A DNA stretch of 64,000 nt from an uncultured Flavobacterium sp. (GTDB taxonomy: Bacteria; Bacteroidota; Bacteroidia; Flavobacteriales; Flavobacteriaceae), in NCBI RefSeq assembly GCF_943913405.1, contig NZ_CALTYA010000015.1, positions 9,103 to 73,102 of the forward strand, given 5' to 3'. Position numbers and translations under genes: made by a program. Of this stretch, positions 25,746 through 34,423 are shown in pieces (position 1 is the stretch's first letter; each line of letters begins with the position of its first letter). Under the pieces are notes generated by a model. It had not been told where the DNA came from. It saw only the letters and a list, made by a program, of their open reading frames with translations, and did not search any database.

Positions 25746-26324
25746 ATGAAATTTAAAAATATTTTTAAAAATAAGAACACTATGAATGCTGAAAACCCAG
25801 AAAAAGAGCAGGAAATCGATGACGCAACAATTGAAGCAAATGCAAATGCAGAACAAATTGTAGTAGAAGAATTAAGCGTTGAAGAGCAATTGACTCAAGA
25901 TTTGGCATCCGAAAAAGACAAACATCTTCGTCTTTTTGCAGAATTCGAAAATTATAAAAGAAGAACTTCAAAAGAGCGCATGGAACTTTTCAAAACCGCA
26001 AATCAAGAAGTTTTACAGGCAATTTTGCCAGTTTTAGATGATTTTGACAGAGCTTTAATCGAAATTTCTAAATCAGAAGACGAAAATCTTTTGAAAGGAG
26101 TGACATTAATTCATGAAAAATTAAAAAATACGCTGACATCAAAAGGTCTTGAAGAAGTTGAGGTAAGAGCCGGAGATGCTTTCAATGCTGATTTTGCTGA
26201 AGCAATCACGCAAATTCCTGCGCCGTCAGACAAAATGAAAGGCAAGATTGTTGATGTATTAGAAAAAGGATACAAATTGGGAGACAAAATAATCCGTTTT
26301 CCAAAAGTTGTTATCGGACAATAA
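25746..26324 (+). CDS. grpE: Nucleotide exchange factor GrpE
   Basis: A 192-residue GrpE, which releases ADP from DnaK in the heat-shock chaperone cycle. An acidic disordered N-terminus is followed by the long coiled coil (about 55-110, containing LRLFAEFENYKRRT). The beta-wing domain ends with the family signature KGYKLGDKIIRFPKVVIG. The start at 25746 is chosen over the earlier in-frame ATG because the promoter's -7 element lies between them. dnaJ follows 20 bp downstream, a common pairing. Confidence 0.95.
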   Translation: MKFKNIFKNKNTMNAENPEKEQEIDDATIEANANAEQIVVEELSVEEQLTQDLASEKDKHLRLFAEFENYKRRTSKERMELFKTANQEVLQAILPVLDDFDRALIEISKSEDENLLKGVTLIHEKLKNTLTSKGLEEVEVRAGDAFNADFAEAITQIPAPSDKMKGKIVDVLEKGYKLGDKIIRFPKVVIGQ

Positions 26325-26344
26325 TTCCGTAATAAATTAGAGAA

Positions 26345-27463
26345 ATGAAGAAAGATTTTTACGAAATATTAGGCATTACAAAATCTGCAGACGCTTCTGA
26401 GATTAAAAAAGCTTACAGAAAAAAAGCGATTGAATTTCATCCTGACAAAAATCCAGGAAATAAAGAAGCAGAAGAGAATTTCAAAAAAGCGGCGGAAGCT
26501 TATGAAATCTTGAGCGATCCTCAAAAGAAAGCAAAGTATGATCAATTTGGTCACCAAGCTTTTGACGGAGGTGCTGGAGGTGGCGGTTTCCACGGCGGAG
26601 GCATGAACATGGACGACATTTTCAGCCAGTTTGGTGATATTTTCGGAGGTTTTGGTGGCGGATTCGGCGGTGGCGGTAATTCTGGACCTCGCAGAGTAAA
26701 AGGAAGCAATCTTCGTATCAAAGTAAAATTGACTTTGGAAGAAATTGCCAATGGCGTTGAGAAAAAAGTAAAAGTTAAGAGAAAAGTTCAGGCAAAAGGC
26801 GTTTCTTATAAAACGTGTTCAACTTGTAACGGGCAAGGTCAGGTAATGCGCGTTACCAACACAATTTTAGGTAGAATGCAATCGGCTTCAACATGCCCAA
26901 CATGTGGCGGTTCTGGTCAAATTTTAGACATAAAACCAAAAGAGGCAGATGCGCAAGGAATGATCGTTGAAGATGAAACAGTTTCAATCAAAATTCCAGC
27001 AGGTGTAACTGACGGAATGCAGTTGAAAGTTTCAAATAAAGGAAATGACGCGCCTGGAAATAACAGTATTCCAGGAGATTTGCTTGTTGCAATTGAAGAA
27101 GTAGAGCATGAATTCTTAAAAAGAGAAGGCGAAAACTTACATTTAGATTTATATATCAGTTTTTCAGAAGCAGTTTTGGGTGTTTCAAAAGACATCGAAG
27201 CGGTGAATGGAAAAGTAAGAATCAAATTAGAAGAAGGAATCCAGTCGGGTAAAATTCTTCGCTTGAAAGGCAAAGGAATTCCAAGCATAAACGGTTATGG
27301 AAACGGCGATTTGCTGGTTCATGTAAATGTTTGGACGCCAAAAACGCTTAACAAAGAGCAAAAACAATTCTTTGAGAAATCACTTACAGACGAAAATTTT
27401 ATCCCAAATCCGGAGAAGAGCGAAAAATCTTTTTTTGAAAAAGTTAAGGATATGTTTTCATAG
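26345..27463 (+). CDS. dnaJ: Chaperone DnaJ with a reduced zinc-finger region
   Basis: A 372-residue DnaJ. The J domain has HPD at residues 33-35, and a G/F-rich linker (about 73-112) follows. The two beta-sandwich substrate-binding domains and a C-terminal dimerisation region complete it. The cysteine-rich domain contains only two CxxCxGxG motifs (CSTCNGQG near 158 and CPTCGGSG near 184), where textbook DnaJ has four. One zinc site is therefore missing, and the domain is correspondingly short. It works with DnaK and the GrpE encoded immediately before it. I see the missing motifs directly; whether this is shared by the whole genus I recall only loosely. Confidence 0.94.
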   Translation: MKKDFYEILGITKSADASEIKKAYRKKAIEFHPDKNPGNKEAEENFKKAAEAYEILSDPQKKAKYDQFGHQAFDGGAGGGGFHGGGMNMDDIFSQFGDIFGGFGGGFGGGGNSGPRRVKGSNLRIKVKLTLEEIANGVEKKVKVKRKVQAKGVSYKTCSTCNGQGQVMRVTNTILGRMQSASTCPTCGGSGQILDIKPKEADAQGMIVEDETVSIKIPAGVTDGMQLKVSNKGNDAPGNNSIPGDLLVAIEEVEHEFLKREGENLHLDLYISFSEAVLGVSKDIEAVNGKVRIKLEEGIQSGKILRLKGKGIPSINGYGNGDLLVHVNVWTPKTLNKEQKQFFEKSLTDENFIPNPEKSEKSFFEKVKDMFS

Positions 27464-27486
27464 TGATTCAAATTTTTTATATATTT

Positions 27487-27514
27487 GAAAATTACTAGTT
27501 AACTAGTAATTTTC
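27487..27514. promoter_or_regulatory. 28-bp perfect palindrome after dnaJ
   Basis: GAAAATTACTAGTT is followed directly by its complement AACTAGTAATTTTC, with no loop. The run of T behind it would allow a terminator role for dnaJ. A loopless palindrome could equally be a protein-binding site. Confidence 0.6.
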
Positions 27515-27532
27515 TTTTTCATAGCAATTTTT

Positions 27533-27570
27533 CCCATCCTTGTGCAAATAAGGGTGGGTTTTTTTTTGAA
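27533..27570 (+). terminator. Second terminator downstream of dnaJ
   Basis: CCCATCCTT (27533-27541) pairs with AAGGGTGGG (27550-27558, one G-U pair), followed by nine T. Confidence 0.7.
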
Positions 27571-27624
27571 ATCGCATCAAATTTCACCTCCAATTCCTTA
27601 CTTTTACCAAAATCAAAAAGCATA

Positions 27625-28545
27625 ATGAATAACATACTTGAAGTTAAAAATGTAGTCAAGCAATATGGCGATTATACTGCTTTAAATAATGTTTCACTAC
27701 AGGTTCCAAAAGGAAGCATTTATGGCCTTCTTGGCCCGAATGGCGCCGGAAAAACCTCATTAATTAGAATCATCAACCAAATTACGATGCCAGACAAAGG
27801 CGAAGTTTTGCTTGATGGTGAAAAATTAAATCTAGATCACGTGAAAGATATCGGCTACATGCCGGAAGAACGCGGATTATATAAGTCAATGAAAGTTGGC
27901 GAGCAGGCACTTTACTTGGCACAATTAAAAGGATTGTCAAAAGCAGAAGCTAAAAAACAGTTGGATTATTGGTTCGACCGTTTGGAAATCCAAGGCTGGT
28001 GGAACAAGAAAATTCAAGAGCTTTCAAAAGGAATGGCGCAGAAAATCCAGTTTGTGGTTACGGTTTTGCACAAGCCAAAATTGCTAATTTTCGACGAACC
28101 TTTCAGCGGATTTGACCCTGTAAATGCAAATTTGATCAAAGATGAAATCTTGGAATTAAAAAAACAAGGTGCTACAATCATATTCTCAACGCACAGAATG
28201 GAAAGCGTGGAAGAACTTTGCGACGATATTGCGTTGATCCACAAATCAAACAAATTAATCGAAGGAAAGTTAATTGATGTCAAAAAAGAATACCGTTCAA
28301 ACAGTTTTGAAGTGGGAATCATGTCATCAAATGTTGAAGGATTGATGTATCAATTAACGCAAAAATTCACGGTAGGTCAAGCAAACTTCAAATCGTTAAA
28401 TGATGATTTGAAATTGGAAATCCAAATCGGAAATGCAACGCCAAACGAATTGCTGAACATCTTGACGCAAAATGGACAAGTGACGCATTTCGTAGAAAAA
28501 ATTCCAAGCGTAAACGATATTTTCATCCAAACTGTTTCTAGATAG
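27625..28545 (+). CDS. ABC transporter ATP-binding protein (NatA-like)
   Basis: A 306-residue ABC ATPase. Walker A is GPNGAGKT (about 38-45), the signature is LSKGMAQKIQ, Walker B is LLIFDEP, and the switch histidine is in STHRM. The C-terminal extension (about 215-306) matches the DUF4162-type tail of NatA-like exporters. Family knowledge: NatAB pumps Na+ or small molecules outward, and drug-resistance homologues also exist, so the substrate is open. The permease gene begins 57 bp downstream and the two form a pair. Confidence 0.92.
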   Translation: MNNILEVKNVVKQYGDYTALNNVSLQVPKGSIYGLLGPNGAGKTSLIRIINQITMPDKGEVLLDGEKLNLDHVKDIGYMPEERGLYKSMKVGEQALYLAQLKGLSKAEAKKQLDYWFDRLEIQGWWNKKIQELSKGMAQKIQFVVTVLHKPKLLIFDEPFSGFDPVNANLIKDEILELKKQGATIIFSTHRMESVEELCDDIALIHKSNKLIEGKLIDVKKEYRSNSFEVGIMSSNVEGLMYQLTQKFTVGQANFKSLNDDLKLEIQIGNATPNELLNILTQNGQVTHFVEKIPSVNDIFIQTVSR

Positions 28546-28601
28546 ATTTTTAATCTAATTCGAAGAATCTAAAAATCTAACAGTCTAAAAATCCAAATAT
28601 A

Positions 28602-29897
28602 ATGAGCATATTAACATTAATCATAAAAAGAGAATTCATTGCCAAAGTCCGCAATAAATCTTTCATCGTCATGACTTTTTTGAGTCCGTTATTGATGGTC
28701 GGTTTGGCTGCATTCGTCGGATATTTAAGTACTATGAAATCTGACATAAAAAAAATTGCCGTTCATGATGAATCAGGCCTTTTTCTGCAAGATTTCAAAA
28801 ATTCTGAAGAATACAATTACTTGGATAGAAGTAAAGAAAGTTTGTCTTCATTGAAAGACAGCATCAATGCTGAAAAGTTTGAAGCTTTGCTTGTAATTCC
28901 AAAAGATTTGGACAATAAAAAGTTGGCCAGCAGCATTCAGTATATTTCCAATGAAAGCCCAGATCCTGATTTTATAAGCGATTTGGAAGCAGCAATTGCC
29001 AAGCGTCTTACAAAGTCAAATCTTGAAATTGCGAAATTGGATACTTTGGCCATTAAAAATGCCGAAGCAAAAGTTAATATTTCACTTTCAAAAGCTTCCG
29101 GAGAAGAAAACGTAAAAGGCTTAAACTATATAAAAGTCTTTATTGGTGCTGGATTCGGGTATTTAATTATGATGTTCATCATCATTTATGGAAACATGGT
29201 GATGCGAAGTGTTATCGAAGAAAAAACAAACCGCATTATCGAGATTATCATCTCATCCGTAAAGCCTTTTCAATTAATGATGGGAAAAATCATCGGAACA
29301 TCACTAGCTGGTGTTTTGCAATTCCTCATTTGGGCAATTCTGGGCAGTGCATTATTTTTCGTCGCGTCTTTATTGTTAGGAATAAATATTACGCCTCCTG
29401 CTGCAGGTGCCGCCACAACAATAGCCGAAGGTTCTGTAGGAAATTTACAGCTTTATGCGAATGAATTTTTCAACCTTCCGTTGTTTACATTAGTTATTTC
29501 GTTCCTTGTTTATTTCATCGGAGGTTATTTTTTGTATAGTTCCATTTATGCCGCAATCGGTGCTGCAGTTGATAATGAAACTGACTCACAGCAATTTTTA
29601 TTGCCAATCATTTTGCCATTAATGCTAGGCGTTTACGTTGGATTTTTCAGCGTATTAAACGATCCGCACGGAACTGTTGCGACTACTTTTTCAATGATTC
29701 CATTAACGTCGCCAATCGTGATGCTGATGCGAATTCCATTTGGCGTGCCTTGGTGGCAAATAGTGCTTTCCCTGGCAATTTTATTCGGAACTTTCTTTTT
29801 AGTAGTATGGTTTGCCTCAAAAATTTACCGAATCGGAATATTGATGTATGGCAAAAAACCAACATGGAAAGAATTATACAAATGGCTTAAATACTAA
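28602..29897 (+). CDS. ABC-2 type permease (NatB-like)
   Basis: A 431-residue ABC-2 permease. A first transmembrane helix (about 21-43) is followed by a large periplasmic region (about 45-175). Five or more helices lie between 178 and 420, including EEKTNRIIEIIISSVKPFQLM, a signature for this family. The layout matches NatB/YhaP-type exporters. It pairs with the ATPase encoded just before it. The exported substrate cannot be read from the sequence. Confidence 0.9.
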   Translation: MSILTLIIKREFIAKVRNKSFIVMTFLSPLLMVGLAAFVGYLSTMKSDIKKIAVHDESGLFLQDFKNSEEYNYLDRSKESLSSLKDSINAEKFEALLVIPKDLDNKKLASSIQYISNESPDPDFISDLEAAIAKRLTKSNLEIAKLDTLAIKNAEAKVNISLSKASGEENVKGLNYIKVFIGAGFGYLIMMFIIIYGNMVMRSVIEEKTNRIIEIIISSVKPFQLMMGKIIGTSLAGVLQFLIWAILGSALFFVASLLLGINITPPAAGAATTIAEGSVGNLQLYANEFFNLPLFTLVISFLVYFIGGYFLYSSIYAAIGAAVDNETDSQQFLLPIILPLMLGVYVGFFSVLNDPHGTVATTFSMIPLTSPIVMLMRIPFGVPWWQIVLSLAILFGTFFLVVWFASKIYRIGILMYGKKPTWKELYKWLKY

Positions 29898-29967
29898 AAA
29901 CTTATAAATGATTTAAGTGAATTTAGAGTTTTTTGAAACTTAAGCAAAACATTAAACCCAAAAAAAA

Positions 29968-31131
29968 ATGCCCAAAATATTAATCATTGAAGACGAAGCA
30001 GCTATCAGAAGAGTTTTGACAAAAATCCTTTCTGAAGAAAATGATAGCTATAAAGTTGAAGAAGCGGAAGACGGTCAGCAAGGACTTGAAAAAATCAGGA
30101 ATGACGATTATGACTTGGTTCTTTGCGATATAAAAATGCCCAAAATGGATGGAGTAGAAGTGCTCGAAGCCGTCAAAAAAATAAAACCAGAAATTCCGAT
30201 GGTCATGATTTCCGGTCACGGAGATTTGGAAACTGCCATCAATACGATGCGTCTTGGCGCTTTTGATTATATTTCAAAACCACCAGATTTGAACCGACTT
30301 TTGAATACGGTCAGAAATGCTTTGGACAAAAAGCAATTGGTCGTTGAGAATAAAATTCTGAAGAAAAAAGTCAGCAAAAACTACGAAATGATTGGGCAAA
30401 GCGATGCGATAAACCACATCAAAGAAATCATTGAAAAAGTAGCCCAAACTGATGCCAGAGTTTTAATTACAGGTCCGAATGGAACTGGAAAAGAATTAGT
30501 TGCGCATCAATTGCATGAAAAAAGCGAGCGTTCCAGCGCACCTTTGATTGAAGTAAACTGTGCAGCAATTCCGTCAGAATTAATTGAAAGCGAATTATTT
30601 GGCCACGTAAAAGGAGCCTTTACTTCTGCAGTAAAAGACAGAGCAGGAAAATTTGAAGCTGCTGACGGCGGTACTATTTTCTTAGATGAAATCGGTGACA
30701 TGAGTTTGTCTGCTCAAGCCAAAGTTTTACGTGCTTTGCAAGAAAGTATGATTACAAGAGTTGGTGCTGATAAAGACATAAAAGTAAATGTTCGAGTTGT
30801 TGCGGCAACCAACAAGGACTTGAAAAAAGAAATCGAAGAAGGACGTTTCCGAGAAGATTTATATCATAGATTGGCGGTAATTTTAATAAAAGTTCCGGCG
30901 TTGAATGACAGACGCGATGATATTCCGTTGTTGATAAATCATTTCGCTGAAAAAATTGCTTCGGAACAAGGAAATACACAAAAGAAATTTTCTGACGACG
31001 CCATTTCCTTATTAAAAGAATATGACTGGACGGGAAATATCCGTGAACTAAGAAATGTAATAGAAAGATTGATAATCCTCGGCGGAAGCGAAATATCTGA
31101 AACAGATGTGAAGCTTTTTGCGAGTAAATAA
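29968..31131 (+). CDS. NtrC-type response regulator lacking a DNA-binding domain
   Basis: A 387-residue protein with a receiver domain (phospho-acceptor Asp54 in LCDIKMPKMDG) and a sigma-54 AAA+ domain (Walker A GPNGTGKE about 169-176; Walker B TIFLDEIGDM). It ends 387 residues in, right after the AAA+ lid (SETDVKLFASK), so the usual Fis-type helix-turn-helix is absent. The sigma-54 contact loop reads GAFTSA (216-221) rather than GAFTGA. Known enhancer-independent activators without a DNA-binding domain exist, so it may still activate RpoN from solution. No kinase gene is adjacent. The nearby NatAB genes are possible relatives. Confidence 0.9.
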   Translation: MPKILIIEDEAAIRRVLTKILSEENDSYKVEEAEDGQQGLEKIRNDDYDLVLCDIKMPKMDGVEVLEAVKKIKPEIPMVMISGHGDLETAINTMRLGAFDYISKPPDLNRLLNTVRNALDKKQLVVENKILKKKVSKNYEMIGQSDAINHIKEIIEKVAQTDARVLITGPNGTGKELVAHQLHEKSERSSAPLIEVNCAAIPSELIESELFGHVKGAFTSAVKDRAGKFEAADGGTIFLDEIGDMSLSAQAKVLRALQESMITRVGADKDIKVNVRVVAATNKDLKKEIEEGRFREDLYHRLAVILIKVPALNDRRDDIPLLINHFAEKIASEQGNTQKKFSDDAISLLKEYDWTGNIRELRNVIERLIILGGSEISETDVKLFASK

Positions 31132-31155
31132 ATTATGCCAATAGAAATTAGTCAA

Positions 31156-31197
31156 AAGGCAAAAGTGAGAAAACTATTGACTTTTGGCTTTTGCCTA
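31156..31197. repeat. AGGCAAAAG palindromic spacer, copy 1
   Basis: GGCAAAAG (31158-31165) and CTTTTGCC (31188-31195) face each other around a 22-nt loop. A related, longer inverted repeat made from the same words lies at 54424-54525. It may serve as a terminator for the sigma-54 regulator gene. Confidence 0.5.
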
Positions 31198-31210
31198 ATC
31201 AACTAAACAA

Positions 31211-31861
31211 ATGATACTAAAAAAAATAAACGAAAATCTTCAAAAAGCATTAATTGACAAAGGTTTGACTGAAGCCAATGAAATGCAACGAGAAACTTTT
31301 TCAACCATTAAAAGTGGCGCAGATTGCGTGATAATCGCTCCTGCAAAATCTGGAAAAACAACGACTTTGGTGATGAATGTCATCCAAAGATTGGAAAAAG
31401 AATTTGAAGAATCGCCGAGAGCTTTGATTATAGTTCCAAATAAAGAGAAACTGATTGAAATGAAAATCATGTTCGAAGAGCTTGGAAATTATACTGATTT
31501 AAGAGTTTATGGCGTTCATGACAAAGGCGATATTGATTTTGACAAAAACCATATTTCCCTTGGAATCGATGTTTTAATCGGAACTCCGAATCGAATTAGT
31601 GAAATGTTCGCTTCGGCTGGTTTTGATGTGAATCGCTTGAAAATGTACATTATTGAAGATGCTGATGAACTTTTGCGTCTTCGTTTTGATACGAAATTAG
31701 CGAGAATGTCAGAAGCTATGGGAAAAACCCAACGTATTTTATTCTCTGAAAATATCACTGAAAGAATTGACAGTTTTGCCGACAGAATAATGATCGAGCC
31801 TGTTTTTTTTGAAATGGATGATGAAGATTATGAGGAGGAAGATGAAGAAAATGAAAACTAA
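31211..31861 (+). CDS. Half DEAD-box-like protein with degenerate motifs
   Basis: A 216-residue protein that corresponds to only the first RecA-like domain of DEAD-box helicases. A Q-motif-like start (LTEANEMQRETF) is followed by the Walker A APAKSGKT (43-50). TPNRI matches motif Ib. Motif II is EDAD (149-152) instead of DEAD, and motif III is FSEN rather than SAT. The second RecA domain is missing and the C-terminus is acidic (EMDDEDYEEEDEE). Unwinding is therefore unlikely. It could bind nucleotide or RNA, or regulate a real helicase. It lies 19 bp before a DUF2007 gene. Confidence 0.8.
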   Translation: MILKKINENLQKALIDKGLTEANEMQRETFSTIKSGADCVIIAPAKSGKTTTLVMNVIQRLEKEFEESPRALIIVPNKEKLIEMKIMFEELGNYTDLRVYGVHDKGDIDFDKNHISLGIDVLIGTPNRISEMFASAGFDVNRLKMYIIEDADELLRLRFDTKLARMSEAMGKTQRILFSENITERIDSFADRIMIEPVFFEMDDEDYEEEDEENEN

Positions 31862-31880
31862 ATAACTAAAATAAATTACA

Positions 31881-32099
31881 ATGGGATTAATGAAAGTGTT
31901 TTCTGGAAGCGAGATTTTAGCAACGGCGTTGAAAACAAAATTAGAAGAAGCGGGAATTGACGTAATTATGAAAAATAACAACCAATCAAATATTGTTTTG
32001 GGTTCGGCGTCAACTTTGGCTGTTGAATTGTTTATAGACGAATCAAAATATGGAAAAGCTGATTCAGTAATTACAGATTTTAAAGTGAGTATCCAATAA
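31881..32099 (+). CDS. DUF2007-type small protein
   Basis: A 72-residue protein of the DUF2007 (putative signal transducing) family. MKVFSGSEILATALKTKLEEAGIDVIMKN shows the beta-alpha start typical of it, followed by further strands (SASTLAVELFIDE). Relatives are PII-like in fold, but their ligand is not known. It lies 19 bp after the half DEAD-box gene and 10 bp before a GNAT gene, so all three are co-transcribed. Co-transcription alone gives no function. Confidence 0.85.
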   Translation: MGLMKVFSGSEILATALKTKLEEAGIDVIMKNNNQSNIVLGSASTLAVELFIDESKYGKADSVITDFKVSIQ

Positions 32100-32109
32100 A
32101 AATACAACG

Positions 32110-32634
32110 ATGAAAACTTCAATAGAAACAGAAAGATTATTGCTGAGAGAATTGCTTTCGACGGATGATGCCGGAATGTTTGAGCTTGATTCCAATCCCG
32201 AAGTGCATATTTATTTGGGAAATAATCCTGTGAAATCTATTGAAGAAAGCCGCGAAGCAATCGCCAATATTCGCCAGCAATATCTTGAAAACGGAATCGG
32301 CCGCTGGGCTGTAATCTTAAAAGAAACTGGCGAATTCATCGGTTGGTCTGGATTGAAATTAGAAAAAAATGTCAACGGACATGAAACTTTCTACGATTTA
32401 GGCTACCGATTTATTCAAAAACATTGGGGAAAAGGCTATGCTTTTGAAACTGCAAAAGCTTTTGTGGATTTTGGATTCAATGAAATGAATCTTCCTGTAA
32501 TTAATGCCTATGCCGATTTTGATAACTTAGGTTCTAGAAGAATTCTTGAAAAAGTCGGAATGCAATTCGTAAATTCTTTTGAATATGACGGAACAGAGGA
32601 AGTTTGGTATGAAATTAAAAATCCAAATAAATAG
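32110..32634 (+). CDS. GNAT-family N-acetyltransferase (RimJ/RimL type)
   Basis: A 174-residue acetyltransferase. Strands and helices follow the RimJ/RimL-type layout: ERLLLRELLSTD at the start, DLGYRFIQKHWGKGYAFE as the acetyl-CoA pyrophosphate-binding Q/R-x-x-G-x-G/A region, and NLGSRRILEKVGMQFV near the end. It may acetylate a ribosomal protein N-terminus, another protein or a small molecule. It is the last gene of the three-gene operon after the half DEAD-box gene. Confidence 0.88.
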   Translation: MKTSIETERLLLRELLSTDDAGMFELDSNPEVHIYLGNNPVKSIEESREAIANIRQQYLENGIGRWAVILKETGEFIGWSGLKLEKNVNGHETFYDLGYRFIQKHWGKGYAFETAKAFVDFGFNEMNLPVINAYADFDNLGSRRILEKVGMQFVNSFEYDGTEEVWYEIKNPNK

Positions 32635-32714
32635 TTTTGCAATAAGCGTATTTTAATTGCGTTTTGGTTCAATTCAATCTATGTTTTTTTTATATTAGCA
32701 AAAAAACCAAAACG

Positions 32715-34412
32715 ATGATATTGCGCCTTTTTTTCTTACTGATTTCAATTGCTTCCATTGCTCAAAATGATTATCCAAAAGATTATTTCAGGTCACCGCT
32801 TGATATTCCTTTATATTTGTCAGGTACATTTGGCGAATTAAGAGGGAATCATTTTCATACCGGTCTCGATTTCAAGACACAACAAAAAGAAGGCTTGAAT
32901 GTTTATGCTGCAGCCGACGGCTATATTTCCCGAATTAAAATTTCGACTTGGGGATATGGCAAAGCAATTTATATCACGCATCCAAACGGATTTACTACTG
33001 TTTACGGCCACCTCCAAAAGGCATCTCCAGCAATTGAAGCTTACATCAAAAAAATCCAATATGCACAGCAATCTTATGAGGTTGAGATGTTTCCTGGAGA
33101 AAAGGAGCTTGTAGTTAAAAAAGGAGATATTATCGCCTTGTCAGGAAATACGGGCGGTTCTGGAGGTCCGCACTTGCATTTTGAATTTAGAGATACTAAA
33201 ACCGAAAAAATCATCAATCCGATGTTTTTTGGTTTTGACGTGCAGATAAAAGATACCAGAACTCCTATTATCAACAATGTTGTCGTTTATCCGATTGGCG
33301 ATAGTTCTGCTGTAAATCAAAGCAATAGCCCGATTGAAGTCAGCCTTTCCCAGCAAAAAGACGGCAGTTATATCACAGGAAAAATTACGGCGAAAGGAAA
33401 AATTGCCTTCGGCGTAAATACTTATGACCTCTTTGACAATAGTTATAACAAAAATGGCGTTTTCAAGGTAGAAGCTTTTTGTAACGGAAAATCATTTTTT
33501 GGCTACAGCTTCAATACATTTGGTTTCGACGAAGGCCGTTATGTAAACGCACTGATTGATTATGGAAGATTTAAAAGAACAGGACAGCGAGTGCAGCGGC
33601 TTTTCATGACTGAGCCATATCTTTTAAGCATTATAAATTCAAATAACACTTATGGAATGGTAGAAGTGCCTGCAAATCTTACTGAAAATTTCCGCATTGA
33701 AGTCTCTGATTTTCATAATAACAAGAGTGTTATCAATATTCCGATTCAATATTCGCCAGAACCTGCAACTGCTTTGGCATCGGTTAAAAAAACAGATTTT
33801 TTCTTGAAGGCTAGAAAAGATAACAGTTATGCAAAAAATGATGTGTCGGTATTTATTCCGGCCGGTACTTTTTATGATAATTTTTATATTGATTTTGACG
33901 TAAAAGACAGCGTGCTTCATCTTCATAATGAAAGCGTTCCGGTTCATAATAACATTACGATTGCGTTTGATAATGTAAAAATTCCAGAAGCTGATCGTGA
34001 AAAAACATTCATTGCTTCGGTTGAAGGAAACAGAATTCGATATAATAAAACCTATAAAAAAGGAAATACATTTACGACATATACTAAAGATTTAGGAGAA
34101 TTCAAGCTTGCAAAAGACACGACTGCGCCAAGAATTACGAATCCAAATTTTGTGCAAGGAAAATGGCTCAGCAAACAGCGCAATTTAGAAGTTGATATTT
34201 CAGATACCATTTCTGGAATCGGCACTTACAACGCTTTTTTGAACGGAAAATGGATTTTGATGGAATATGATTACAAGACAAAAAAACTCTCTTACGATTT
34301 TAATGATAATATTTCTGTGGAAGGAAGAAACGATTTAAAAATAGTTGTTTCAGATAATATAGGAAATTCCACTACCTTTGAGTCGCATTTTTTTAGAAGT
34401 CAGCAACAATAA
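32715..34412 (+). CDS. M23-family peptidase (LytM type), secreted
   Basis: A 565-residue secreted protein. I start at ATG 32715 because only then does it open with a signal peptide (MILRLFFLLISIASIAQ); the frame from 32664 adds 17 unlike residues. The M23 LytM domain has the zinc ligands in NHFHTGLDF (about residues 49-57) and HLHFEF (near 158). The large C-terminal part is rich in beta strands, possibly several Ig-like repeats. Family knowledge: M23 endopeptidases cut peptidoglycan cross-links. It is followed 11 bp later by a TonB receptor gene. Confidence 0.88.
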   Translation: MILRLFFLLISIASIAQNDYPKDYFRSPLDIPLYLSGTFGELRGNHFHTGLDFKTQQKEGLNVYAAADGYISRIKISTWGYGKAIYITHPNGFTTVYGHLQKASPAIEAYIKKIQYAQQSYEVEMFPGEKELVVKKGDIIALSGNTGGSGGPHLHFEFRDTKTEKIINPMFFGFDVQIKDTRTPIINNVVVYPIGDSSAVNQSNSPIEVSLSQQKDGSYITGKITAKGKIAFGVNTYDLFDNSYNKNGVFKVEAFCNGKSFFGYSFNTFGFDEGRYVNALIDYGRFKRTGQRVQRLFMTEPYLLSIINSNNTYGMVEVPANLTENFRIEVSDFHNNKSVINIPIQYSPEPATALASVKKTDFFLKARKDNSYAKNDVSVFIPAGTFYDNFYIDFDVKDSVLHLHNESVPVHNNITIAFDNVKIPEADREKTFIASVEGNRIRYNKTYKKGNTFTTYTKDLGEFKLAKDTTAPRITNPNFVQGKWLSKQRNLEVDISDTISGIGTYNAFLNGKWILMEYDYKTKKLSYDFNDNISVEGRNDLKIVVSDNIGNSTTFESHFFRSQQQ

Positions 34413-34423
34413 ATAAACAGCAT

